A stretch of DNA of 64,000 nt from Xylogone sp. PMI_703 (lineage: Eukaryota; Ascomycota; Leotiomycetes): NCBI GenBank assembly GCA_021399445.1, contig JAJTUQ010000009.1, forward strand, positions 1,133,501 to 1,197,500, read 5' to 3'. Positions 54,413-64,000 of the stretch are shown here, in pieces (positions within the stretch are counted from its first letter, which is position 1; each line of letters starts with the position of its first letter). The translations under genes were made by a program, and so were the position numbers. A model generated the notes under the pieces. That model saw only the letters and a list, made by a program, of their open reading frames with translations. It did not search any database and was not told where the DNA came from.

Positions 54413-55210
54413 TCCGTCCTATTGCCTCCTGTAGTCAGCACGGCATAGGAGTGCTAGCTTAAGGCAAAGTTCTTCCGCAAGTAACCACCCAAACATGATA
54501 TGCACTCAACAACAATCAGTTCAAAACTGCAGAAGCTTCAGGCTTTGAGCCTGACGTTTTGGTCTAAACAAAGTGTTCTCTTCAAATGCTCAAGAATGAA
54601 TTTGAGGTCTACTAATTTGGATCTGTTTAGAATCTCAGTTCATTTCCTGATATTTCTACATTCGATTGGTTTCACGCTCAAAATAACGCTTCCCTCCTCC
54701 TCTCCTACATCCATTTTTAGCAGCAGTGTGAGTCATCCGACTACCCTTTGTTTCATTACTTTTTCCATTTTCATCATTTTATTGTCTCATATGATATGCA
54801 TTCTAAACGGCATCAGACTTTTGGGACAAGGGATTAAGGATAATGATTATTGGTCATCTTTTGTTATTTGAATTACTATGGGAGGGGGTGAGAAATTTAA
54901 CGCGTTCACTCCTTACTTTTATCAGCTGAGTAGAGGAGTTATTTTAATATGCAGATGCAGTGGCAGTGGACGAAGCACAATTGAGTATGGGACCACAGGC
55001 GGCTTCCGGTAAAACAGCGTGTTTCTCTTATTCACTGCTTAGTAATGGTGACGAATCATTCTTTCCATCCCATCCTGTACTTACGTACACCGTTTTACAC
55101 GCAGTCTGAATGGCCGAACTGCAACACAAAGGGTCAAAAGTTATTTTTCCTATTCAGCTATAGCGAATCCCTCTCCAAGCTTCTGTTTCTAGTTCCGTTA
55201 TATAACATTG
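54413..55210. other. intergenic, no gene called
   Basis: A + strand frame at 54500-54871 is Ser/Phe/Leu/Ile rich and reads like antisense to AT-rich DNA. A short - strand segment near 54570-54730 looks weakly coding but is interrupted. Nothing is called. Confidence 0.3.
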
Positions 55211-55894
55211 TTAAGATGTCTCATCTTCCTCAGCTTCGAAATCCTCGTCATTATCAGGAAGTCTAGTCCACTGAATTTCAGCGCCCCCATCTTCAGACTC
55301 TTCATTATCCTCCACAACCCACGATAGACAGTCATCATAATCTGGAATTTCTTCACTCTCACTATCTGTAGAACTGCTGAGTTCCCGCTTTTCCGGACCT
55401 ACCCACAGGTCCATCGTCGAGAGGTTCGGCTTACCCATATTAGTAGCTACGAGTTACAAGCCTAAGATGGTTAGAGTGAATTAACCAAACTCATGGGTCA
55501 ACTTACTTTCGGGGAGCCCTGCTTTAAATGGCAGTATCTTGAGATTGATTAGACAGTCTCTGTTGAAATCCGCATTGTTGGTTGAGAGGTATCCCTTTCT
55601 TTCCCATTTCTGCTTCTCATCACAAAGGTTATTCCACTCAAAGATAACGTCTCGGCCTATAAATGTGAATTCAAGGGCTTCTTTGTCGAGCTGGTTTTGC
55701 AATGCCTCATTTACGCTGTACCACGAGTATCTGTCTCCTTCCATGATCCCATGCAGCTCTGAAAGCGCCTCCACTTCCGATAATGCTTCTATTCGTAAGA
55801 CTTCTCGTTCTAGCCAACGAGAAAGGTCGTTAGCAGTATCCCCAGAAGCGTCACCATGGAATAGAATGTCTTGCGGAATTTCTTTTAAAGTCAT
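55211..55894 (-). CDS. orphan protein with acidic C-terminal tail
   Basis: A 207-residue protein in two exons, 55894-55507 and 55446-55211, joined in phase (GLPE|TTNMGKPNL). Residues 1-130 are helical and hydrophilic, including FEWNNLCDEKQKWERKG and FNRDCLINLKILPFKAGL. Residues 145-207 form a strongly acidic tail (SESEEIPDYDD, then EDFEAEEDETS). I know no named domain. A degenerate copy lies at 35.96-36.56 kb with the same exon layout, so it belongs to a small local family. The intact frame across two exons suggests a functional gene. The acidic tail could contact basic proteins or activate transcription, but this is speculation. Confidence 0.6.
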
Positions 55895-56919
55895 TGATGC
55901 TGTCGCTCCTAGGTAATATATGAACAGAATTATGAGCCTCGGACCTGGGATTCATTTCCCGGTTCTGCCACCGTTTATGTAGACTGTATGGAAGAATGAG
56001 TCGAAGTGGGGCTACCTTCAAATCCAGATGACCCCCAGATCCAAGCGGCCCTCAAAATCTGGCGGCTCTCAAATCTAGGAGATGCTCGAATTAAGAGTGA
56101 CTCAACCAAGAAGGCCATCGACTAGGAACGCCTATAACTTCAAGAGGCCCTCAACTTCAGGAGGCTTTAAGGTGACCTCTTGGCCTGCTATTCAATTGGG
56201 AGAAAATCTTGAGGAGCTTCATCTCTTTTAATTTTAGTCCTTGAGGTAACTAAGCAGAACAAGACCCGGTAGTAGGCACATATTTAGAGAGTAGGACCGT
56301 CTCAAGAAGAAACGACAGATCGCCTAAGCTAATCAGCAAAGAGAGCACTCAAAAGAATATCCAAGGTTATCCAATGAGTAAGGAGACTATCCAGGGGCCT
56401 GAGTGTGGGGGTACTGCTTCATCATTATCGACTTAGTCATAAACAGAAGACTATTAACTGAGAGAACTCTAGAATATTTTCTGTTTCGCTGTCGTTTTAT
56501 TTCATCGAGTACGAACATTACATATCCGTGCTGAATCTTACATGAATTTAGCCTGTGTGATGATCATAGATGATTGCTCGCATCTTTGGATGATCTTAGG
56601 AGAACCCCGCTGTCTTTCAGATGGTCCCAATCACAATATGAGCGCTGTTAGTCAACAGTCGCTAGATACCCTGTAAAGCTCTTCCCTGAAGGTTATCGCT
56701 GGACCAAGGTATTTCTATAGCGCCGCTGATTGATCCAATTATGCGATGCGATCTAGGACCTGTTTCACCATTAACCCTTTTAGTAAATGTAGCACCCAGC
56801 ATCCATGGGTGATTTTGAGACAAAGGATGACCGCCAGATATCTCATCAGGTGTTGAGCATCAAGGAGTTCAAAGCAGGACATTATTGGCTCACTAGGGCA
56901 ACTCTCGCAAATTAGAAGC
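55895..56919. other. intergenic, weak short tandem similarity
   Basis: No gene. Between about 56030 and 56200 short units resembling AGGCCCTCAACTTCAGGAGG and CCCTCAAAATCTGGCGGC recur imperfectly, perhaps an eroded minisatellite. The 60-codon - strand frame at 56739-56921 is not supported. Confidence 0.35.
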
Positions 56920-57590
56920 ATCTAGGCAATAGTGATCATAAATGCCAACGCAAACAACTAGCGCCTACTCAGAGCTATTCATCACCAGAACAAGGGCAGC
57001 AGAGAGATTTACGAATCATTTCCCATCCATATCATGGACAACAACAACAACACCCACCACCAATAATCCTGCCTTCGACACCAGTTGAATCTAGTCGGGG
57101 ACCAGGTTGTGTTTTGGGCTATCCAATGCCACCGGGAGCAAGATTGAGGCAAACAGCATTATCTCAGCGCTTAAGTCCCAGGCTGCTTCAGACAGCTCAA
57201 CTGCCGAGGATGAACACAGGAGAGATCCGTAGTCAACCCCGCCCAGGGTCTAGCATACAAATAGCACCGGGTCAGCTAGGTCATTCTCAGTAGCAAATAC
57301 AAACTGTTCAACAACAGCAAGAAGCACAATCTTCGCCCTCGATCTATTTTTCCCATTAGCAACCACCTACCTCACAAGCCAGCATAAGAAACAAGTAGCC
57401 AGCAAACGTGCTTTCGGGCAAGCATTAACCAATCAGTTCTGGTATCTCCAGACTAACCGAATTCTGGAGCATTTGGTCAATGTACCGATGTGAATGCCAA
57501 GAGTCCAATAAAAGATAGCTCTCTATGAAAGTGGATGAAGAGACTATTCAGAAGACTTCACAATAGAAACCAGAATCCCCCTGTTCATTT
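56920..57590 (+). pseudogene. glutamine/proline-rich coding relic with CAG-to-TAG-type stops
   Basis: One + strand frame reads HKCQRKQLAPTQSYSSPE, then HPYHGQQQQHPPPIILP, then MNTGEIRSQPRPGSS before its first TAG. It resumes in the same frame with more Gln-rich sequence (QIQTVQQQQEAQ) and two further TAG codons, each beside Gln codons. After 57420 a less polar segment (FWSIWSMYRCECQ) follows. The pattern suggests a once-coding, Gln-rich region, such as a regulator or element protein, killed by C-to-T changes. The family is unknown. Confidence 0.45.
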
Positions 57591-57888
57591 TCCCTCTAAC
57601 GGATGTTTTAGAAACTCATCTATAACCAATCAATTATTTGTGAGAGTTAGAGTCATATGTTTATTCTTTCACCTCACAATTTAGGGTCACATACTTAGTA
57701 AACTCATAAACCTAAGAAGTAATATAAGAATGACGATTCCAAAAACTGGTCAATTAACTAACTAACATGACTTTAAAGTCAGGCTAATCACCAAATATCA
57801 TCTCATCAAAGACTTCTAATTGTTTTCGTAGTAGCCTAACGGGTTTCTTGAAGATTTCAAACAGAATTTACCAGCACTACCCGGAAAA
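57591..57888. other. intergenic, nothing recognised
   Basis: AT-rich gap, no feature seen. Confidence 0.25.
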
Positions 57889-58167
57889 ATGTGTGAAGTT
57901 AATGATCTGCCTAAGTTCCTTTACCATGTCAAACAAATTGTGACTATATATGCTAAAGACCGGTCTAGAGCTACTCAAACTGTTAATATTCTTAACACCT
58001 TTACTAGTCTTCCAGTAGCCAAAGCCGTTATACGCTCTGGCCTCTCTGGCAAGAACTATTTAAGAAAAGACTTCAAGTTATATAAAGAGATTAATAGAGC
58101 TAACAACTGGATCCATAGTGATAATGTGATAGTTTTTGCAAGAGGTCCAGCTAGACGAGAATTCTAA
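57889..58167 (+). CDS. unidentified 92-codon open frame, possibly a relic
   Basis: An ATG-started frame (MCEVNDLPKFLYHVKQ...) of 92 codons, Lys/Asn/Ile rich but with ordered hydrophobic spacing and the ending VFARGPARREF. It follows the Gln-rich relic on the same strand and could be its 3' part. The DNA after it holds several stops in coding-like sequence. I do not recognise a domain. Confidence 0.25.
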   Translation: MCEVNDLPKFLYHVKQIVTIYAKDRSRATQTVNILNTFTSLPVAKAVIRSGLSGKNYLRKDFKLYKEINRANNWIHSDNVIVFARGPARREF

Positions 58168-59032
58168 ATATGTCTTAATACTATACAGAATACTCTCCTG
58201 GCCTTTGGAAATGCATATAGTGAAGTTAAAAGACCCTTCTACTATAGTAAGCAAATAGCTTTCAATTAGGTATACAGTATAACACGCTAAAGACTAAGAA
58301 AACCCTAGTTCTCCGGATCACAAGAAGCTACAACAGTGGCAGAATTAGCAGCATACAGACTAATGAAGTCTTAGGTACATCCTTTACTCGTGATATAACG
58401 TTAAAATCTATAAAACAAAAAAAGATCCCCGCATTTTAAAGTTTAATATATTGAACTTTTCAATTTAAATTAGATATATGCTCGCATTTGAGACAGGATA
58501 ACCCATGTGGAACAAGTTAGGGAAAACCCTAGTTTTCCAAATTTATTAACGTATTCTCATAATATAACCAAAGTAGCTCGGAAGGGGAAAAATCGTTCTT
58601 ACCTAGCGTTCTTAGGATCACCGTGCTTAAGGCCAAGCATAGAATCTTCAACTAGCATCAACCCATCATGAGCTCCTTAGAACAGAGAATTAGCGGAAAA
58701 CAGGAGTTGTAACCGTCATTTTTAGTAAGCAAATATTAACGTTAGGTTATTTATGTAAAGTGATATTTCGGTCCTTAATTAACAACTTGAGCTAAGGCAA
58801 ATATTACTAGTTAAGGCGCTTTGTGCCTTCCAGGAGTCTAGGAATTATCTGCAAACCATATTTAATCAAATTAGAACAGAACCATTGCAATCTCAAAAGA
58901 CAAATCCTGCATCCGAAGAAAACGTTGCGCAAACAGAAGGAACGACTAATTAATTCCCACGTTACTCTTAATATCCCCAACTTGCTCTGGCAGGGATTTC
59001 TTTTATAATCTAAGTCCCTAATAATCTATTTA
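58168..59032. other. intergenic, AT rich
   Basis: No gene supported. A 61-codon frame near 58823 has no recognisable features. Confidence 0.3.
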
Positions 59033-59921
59033 TCACTGTATGACAACAAGAAATGAAACAATCAGCGATATGAAAGCCATTCCAACGTAGGCTTTATTTG
59101 TTACAGCTTTTGAAGGCGAGTCTGACGTTACTGCATTAGACTCTATCGTTGTTGCTGTCGTTCCCGTCGCTCCTGTTTGCTGAGCAACCTTAACACCGTA
59201 ACTTAAACCTGTAACGACACTACCAGCCGAAATAGTAGTGTAAGTGCTTATCGCTGTGGTAGTGGCCGTACAAGCTGCCCAGGTAGTCCACGGCGGATCG
59301 GTGCTCCAAGTACCGCTCGTCCAGCCCGGCCATTTCCCATCTGGGCATTGGCTTCCGCCCCACCAACTAGTCCAAGGTCCCGTCATCCACGGGCCGGAGG
59401 AGCCCCATGGCCCCCAAGACCCACCAAACGGACCATAGCCTGGATATCCCGTTCCCCATTTGCCTGACCACGGACTATTACTACTGGTAGGCCATGCTGA
59501 ATCGCTTCTAGCAGAGACCGTGGATTTAGGGGTAGTGGTCACGTATGCACTCACATCCGTACAGACCTGGGTGACATTCCGATAGGCCGCTAGCGAAATC
59601 AGATATCTTCCAGAATACTTATCAAACTACATACCTTCTTTATCAGATGTAGCGCAGTTTGACGTAGCAATACAGGAATTGACGTTTGCAACCAAACTTG
59701 CATTTTGGCAAAAAGATGTATAACCTCCGGTGTAGCTGCTGCTTATGAAGCCGTTGATACATGCAAACTTGGTATTGGTATCATAAGCACATTCTAGTGA
59801 TTGTAGTTTTATAGACGAGAATAAAGAGACATACAGTACATGAAGGGAAATTTCCCCATTCCCAGGCGAGAGCACCTATAGACCAGGCCAAGGCAAGAAG
59901 AGGCAAAAATAAGCTTTTCAT
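59033..59921 (-). CDS. secreted CFEM-like, GPI-anchored cysteine-rich protein
   Basis: A 258-residue protein in three exons, 59921-59835, 59767-59635 and 59589-59033. The phase holds only with acceptors at 59768 and 59590. Residues 1-19 form a signal peptide (MKSLFLPLLALAWSIGALA). The mature N-terminus WEWGNFPSCTFAC begins a Cys-rich module with Cys at FPSC, FAC, SFC, NSC, SNC and VC, resembling the fungal CFEM-like pattern. A Gly/Trp/Pro-rich middle follows (GYPGYGPFGGSWGPWGSSGP), then a Ser/Thr-rich stalk and a hydrophobic tail (AYVGMAFISLIVSFLVVIQ) after small residues, typical for a GPI anchor. It is therefore a cell-wall or surface protein. CFEM proteins bind haem or act at host surfaces, but that role is not shown here. 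Confidence 0.78.
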
Positions 59922-60299
59922 AGTTAAAGGGGCGGGTGTTAACTTGTAATTGTGAAATGGTAATAGTAGAAATTATGTTGATTAACCTAACAAAGTTTTA
60001 TAGGGAAAAAGATGCACAATTTATAAGGTAATGTACTCTTAGTATCCGTGTTTTCGGCCGTAATGACGACGCGTGGCTCATACGTTATACTAAGTGTAAC
60101 TCGTGTCGATAAATATAGAACGACCGAGTGTTACGAATCTTCTCTAGCGAAGAGTAGACGCACTTAAGGCGTCATCAGCATTTCACATTAGAATTTCGTT
60201 ACACCAGAATCCGTAAGGTTGTTATTTTTGCCTAAACCGTTGAGTCACTCATCCAAGCCCCGAGACCTGCATCACCGAAACATACAGCCCTACGCTGTT

Positions 60300-60650
60300 T
60301 TACCTGAAGCCGCCTAGTACGGTCCCCTCCCCTGTCTAGTCTGGCTCACTATCGTCGTCACATTTGCCATCTATGTTCGCGTGGGTCTATATATTTATTC
60401 CCAGATCAAGCAACGCCGAGCGTTGGGGATGACTGGTGAATGGACTGAGGATATAAACCGGATTACGGATACTTTTACCACTGATAAATACATAATAAGA
60501 CCAGTATTATCCCGCCTATATCAAGATCATGGCCAGGCAGATGAAAGTGATATCCTCAGACAAGAAACTGTCTCTGAACGTTCAATCAACAGACATTTGG
60601 GCATTAGTGAACTTATTAAAGTATACTTTGATTTAAACATAACAACTTAA
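60300..60650 (+). pseudogene. membrane-protein C-terminal fragment (receptor-like?)
   Basis: Open frame from a splice-acceptor-like site (CCTAG near 60317) carries one membrane helix, LVWLTIVVTFAIYVRVGLYIY. A basic turn (SQIKQRRALGM) and a hydrophilic tail to the stop at 60650 follow. The layout recalls the last transmembrane helix and cytosolic tail of fungal seven-helix receptors, but one helix is not enough to decide. No upstream exons with further helices were found. It probably is a truncated remnant at the edge of the AT-rich block. Confidence 0.3.
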
Positions 60651-61225
60651 ACATATACAAGATATACTTTTCTTTTTTTCATTATATTATTTATTATATA
60701 AATTTATAATTTTTTATCTTATATAACTTCTTTTTATGATTAACGATATATTGTAAGTCTTGTCTTTGATTAACTATTTATTTATACTAATCGATCCCCG
60801 ATATTTATTCTTTAGTTTAAATTATATAATTGTTTTTGTTATTCTGTTATAAAAATTCTAGAATAATATTATCTATATATTATTTTCTGGCAAAAGTTTA
60901 AAACTTTTTTGGATAATTTTATGACAATTTTCACTAAGAGTGAAAACGACAATAGTTTTATTACATTTTCAAACAATTATCAAATTATACAAAATAAATA
61001 TATCTTGATCTATTCTTAACTAAATACTAATTAATTAATATCTTTTATTATTATTTATATATATTTATTGATTACAGACTATCCTGTATATATATTTAGC
61101 TATAATCAGTCTTATGTATATATATAATATATAATGATTATTGATATCTGTAACGTTCTTATGTTAAAGTTTGGTTATTACTCAAATAATAAACTTAAGA
61201 GGTCAAGGAAATAAGTGAAACTTAG
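60651..61225. other. AT-rich block, no genes
   Basis: Extremely AT-rich sequence with long A/T runs, consistent with RIP-eroded repeats. No coding potential remains. Confidence 0.6.
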
Positions 61226-61387
61226 TGTTGGTTCATACCAGCACATGCCTATCACGTGCATGTAAGCTAAACCTATTCCGGAGGAGAGCCGTAGCTGTAA
61301 GCTATATAACCCCTCCGGCCATATGTAGTAGAAACGACAACCTCTCTCAATATAACACAATTAGCATACCGTAATTACAGTATTACA
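61226..61387 (+). repeat. possible LTR of the Copia-like element
   Basis: Begins TGTTGGTTCATACCAGC and ends near ATTACAGTATTACA, so it has TG...CA borders. It includes a TATA-like CTATATAACCCCTCC, much less AT shifted than its surroundings. Position upstream of gag-like sequence fits a 5' LTR. The matching 3' LTR lies outside the window, and no primer site was identified. Confidence 0.35.
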
Positions 61388-61480
61388 TCATGCCATGCGT
61401 TATAGGAGTGTACCGACACTGATCAGTTTGTATATACAGATCAGGAAGCCATGTAATCAAATACAGGAATAACCAGTTCA

Positions 61481-61636
61481 GAATTGAGATATTCTATGCA
61501 GGGCGACATATTACAGTGCTGCCATGAATACTGTCAATACTTAACCGACCTTCTTATTCAAGAGTGTGAACTTCGGGAATTGCGATTTCTATACAGGGCG
61601 ATATATTACAGTACTGCTGTGATATTGTTAATATTC
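61481..61636. repeat. diverged direct repeat, about 60 bp units
   Basis: Units 61481-61541 and 61577-61636 share the CAGGGCGA(C/T)ATATTACAGT core. Differences are mostly C/T and G/A changes, as left by RIP. It lies between the LTR-like segment and the gag-like region. Confidence 0.5.
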
Positions 61637-62049
61637 TAGTCAAAGGGGGGAGATCTCGTATCAATTGATTGTACGAAAACAGCTGGTTTCTCTTCAATTG
61701 TTAAAACTTCTTGTCAAGTTACAGACGGCTTGCCTTTAGCCATATTCCTAATATCTTTCACTGAATTCACTGAATTTTATACTCTTTTTCTCCTCAAACC
61801 TTCAACTTTCGATTCAATTCACCCCACTTTGGAAATCTTTACTCGACCGAAAAGGGAATTAATCAGAACTTTCATTTGAGCAAATTTTTCATACAACAGT
61901 TATTAATATCAGAAATCCAGAACCAGAGAATAACTAGAATATCTTAATCTATGAATACATCAGGCACATTAACAAATACGCTTGATATCCAGTCATAAGA
62001 AGAGAAAAGCAGGAAATAATAATACAGTTTTAACTTAATCAATATCATT

Positions 62050-64000
62050 ATTAATAAAGACATAAAAAACTTCATAATCATTAAGATTTATGACTATAAG
62101 ATCGGAGGTGACTTTGACGATAACTTATAGACTTTATTTCGGAAAGATTTTAAAAATTTCAAAGTTAATACTTTTAAAAAAGTATTATCAAAAGTTTATA
62201 TAAATTTGCGGACATATTTATACTATAATAATATATATATATAACTACATAACTATAACTTGACTATATATTAAACATTGTTTAATATACTCCAAGAAAC
62301 TAAGTTAATACTATAAACTTAAAATAATATTAATCAAGTTGTTACTGACCTCCGAAAAAGGAAAATCACTATATCTTATATCGTAGAAATCAAAGACTTA
62401 TTAATTACAGTAAGGTCAAAGTTCATATTGACTACTAAAATAGAAAAGTTATTTCTTTTATTAGTACAGGCCATAGAACGTAGAACTGTAGAATACACTT
62501 TTGATAAAGTTAATACTATTAATATTAATCAAACTATTAAACCGAAAATCTTAAAATCTATACCTCAACCTGAATCAATCATATTTATGGATTTTAAATT
62601 ATTTTCGGAGTTCACTAAATATTATACTGAAAATATAAAATATAATAAAATTAATGGTAACTTTGACCAAAAGTATTATATATTTAAAAGTAATTATAAA
62701 AGACTTGACATACTTGTAAGATTATACACAAAAACTTTCCCGACAATATTGACTAGACTTGTTAAAGATATATATTATACAAACAATGTTGACTATCTTA
62801 TATATGAGAGAGTATATAATCATATTCAAGGTTTCTACGAAGGACTAAAGCATCAAATCAATACCTTGACCTCGTAAAATAACATCAATTTAATCTTTAT
62901 CATAAATAAGAATACTAACAAGAATATGTTCTAGTATATACAAGAGCTATTTATTATACTCCAGAAGGTTCAACATGGCTTTGCCCCAGAACTACAGACC
63001 TAATCTTTCTTGATTAACAAGATAATCAATATTTGCCGAGGAGTTCCAGTATGTAAATATGCGATTTCCAAGTCATCCCAACACTTAAGAATCTTGTTAC
63101 AAGATCTTAACTCATTAATATTAACATATAAAGCCGAGAATAAGCAAGAACCTCACTTAATAACTTACTTTACAGACTAATATTATTATAACAAAAATAA
63201 CTACAAAAGTGAGAACTACCAGTATTCCTACAACAACTTACATTATCAGCAAAGAAATAAGTACTATATATGCCACAAGGAAGACTGCCACTCTTAGAAC
63301 TACTCCTGAGAAGAGTAAGAAGCCAAAAAAGCAAGATTCAAGGCTAAACTAGGCTATATATATAACCTCAGGAATTATAACTTTGATAAGTTCATAAATA
63401 CTCAGTTCAGACAATATATTACCAAGTATGAAAGTGAACTACCCGAAGAGAAGTCAGATATAACCATTGAACTACTCCTGGCTGACGATTACAACTCAGA
63501 ACCAGAGAAACCGAATACTGACATATTAAGAACTTATATTACTTTATGTAATGATTTTCCCATGGAATTAGTAGCAAATACAGCTATAGAACTCTTGAAT
63601 AAGGCTTTTTCATATTACCTGACTATAGAAACATCCATAAAGACAATTAACGAATTAATATCAAGTATGTATAACATAACCACTAAGTATAATATAAATC
63701 AGTTCTATGAAATCATGATCGATACAGACATAGCCAAGCAATCTACAGTTAGTTATAGCCAATTCCAGGCATTATAACATATTGACAAGATTATAATGTT
63801 CAACAACATAAAAAGTACAAAAACCATTCAATTCGGTATAAGGATCATTATTATTATAGGTTTAACAATAATAAATACCTCAATCGGCTAATTAGAATTC
63901 TATATTATAAAAGTCAATATATTTTTCTTATTTTCCTTAGCTAACATAAACTGCCTTGGAATATATTTCAATAATATTACAAATACAGTTATAACACTTT
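62050..64000 (+). mobile_element. RIP-degraded Copia-like LTR retrotransposon (gag to protease)
   Basis: The + strand holds an AT-shifted gag-like sequence (62428-62877, with FKLFSEFTKYYTENIKY and a helical KRLDILVRLYTKTF segment). A zinc knuckle follows near 63260-63300 (YICHKEDCHS, then a stop where Trp is expected). An aspartic-protease start lies near 63700 (FYEIMIDTDIAKQSTVSYSQF, with DTGAS changed to DTDIA). Many TAA/TAG codons and Ile/Asn/Lys-rich codons show G-to-A and C-to-T mutation. The element runs past the window end, where integrase and reverse transcriptase would be expected. It is inactive. Confidence 0.75.

Noticed and set aside
1..64000. CRISPR arrays, operons or ribosome binding sites
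   Set aside because: Gene structure, introns and families show a fungal nuclear genome; no regularly spaced repeats were seen.

Overview
The window comes from the nuclear genome of a filamentous ascomycete (Pezizomycotina; the class cannot be fixed from sequence alone). Genes carry short introns of about 45-80 bases with GTA(A/T)G 5' sites and CTAAC/CTGAC-like branch points. The gene families are typical of these fungi: HET-domain protein, Zn2Cys6 regulator, DHA1-type MFS transporters, DUF3659 repeats, a CFEM-like GPI-anchored protein. Old repeats carry stop codons of the TGG-to-TAG/TGA and CAG-to-TAG kind expected from repeat-induced point mutation (RIP). I rebuilt exon structures by hand by requiring reading phase to hold across every splice junction. 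I recognised no tRNA or rRNA gene.

Left part (about 1-43 kb) is gene rich. In order it holds: an intact six-exon MFS transporter; a short-chain dehydrogenase and a tautomerase-like enzyme, both on the + strand; a PHD-finger protein; a nuclear HhH-like protein; a large leucyl-tRNA-synthetase-like protein with both class I catalytic signatures degenerated; a secreted histidine phosphatase; a divergent MFS transporter / Zn2Cys6 regulator pair in which both genes are frameshifted; a HET-domain protein; an FAD-dependent amine or amino-acid oxidoreductase; a 5'-incomplete ankyrin gene. Next come three stress-type genes: an opsin-related protein without the retinal lysine, a DUF3659/LEA-like repeat protein read divergently from it, and trehalose phosphorylase. 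A membrane RING-H2 protein and a broken F-box gene follow.

Right part (about 43-64 kb) is repeat rich and decayed. It has a broken MULE transposase, a broken PD-(D/E)xK-like gene, a Tc1/mariner relic and a 937-bp non-autonomous element with matching terminal repeats, inverted-repeat elements, RIP-damaged coding relics, and at the right edge a heavily AT-shifted Copia-like gag-protease region running out of the window. Within it stand an intact intronless PcaB-type lyase (a candidate for transfer from bacteria), a small acidic-tailed orphan gene with a degenerate second copy 19 kb away, and a GPI-anchored cysteine-rich protein.

The most unusual object is the LeuRS-like gene at 10.7-14.1 kb. 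It is open over about 1,100 codons, with the HIGH and KMSKS elements ruined but the CP1 editing motifs largely kept. Second is the neighbourhood of opsin-related, LEA-like and trehalose phosphorylase genes, which looks like a desiccation or heat tolerance group.
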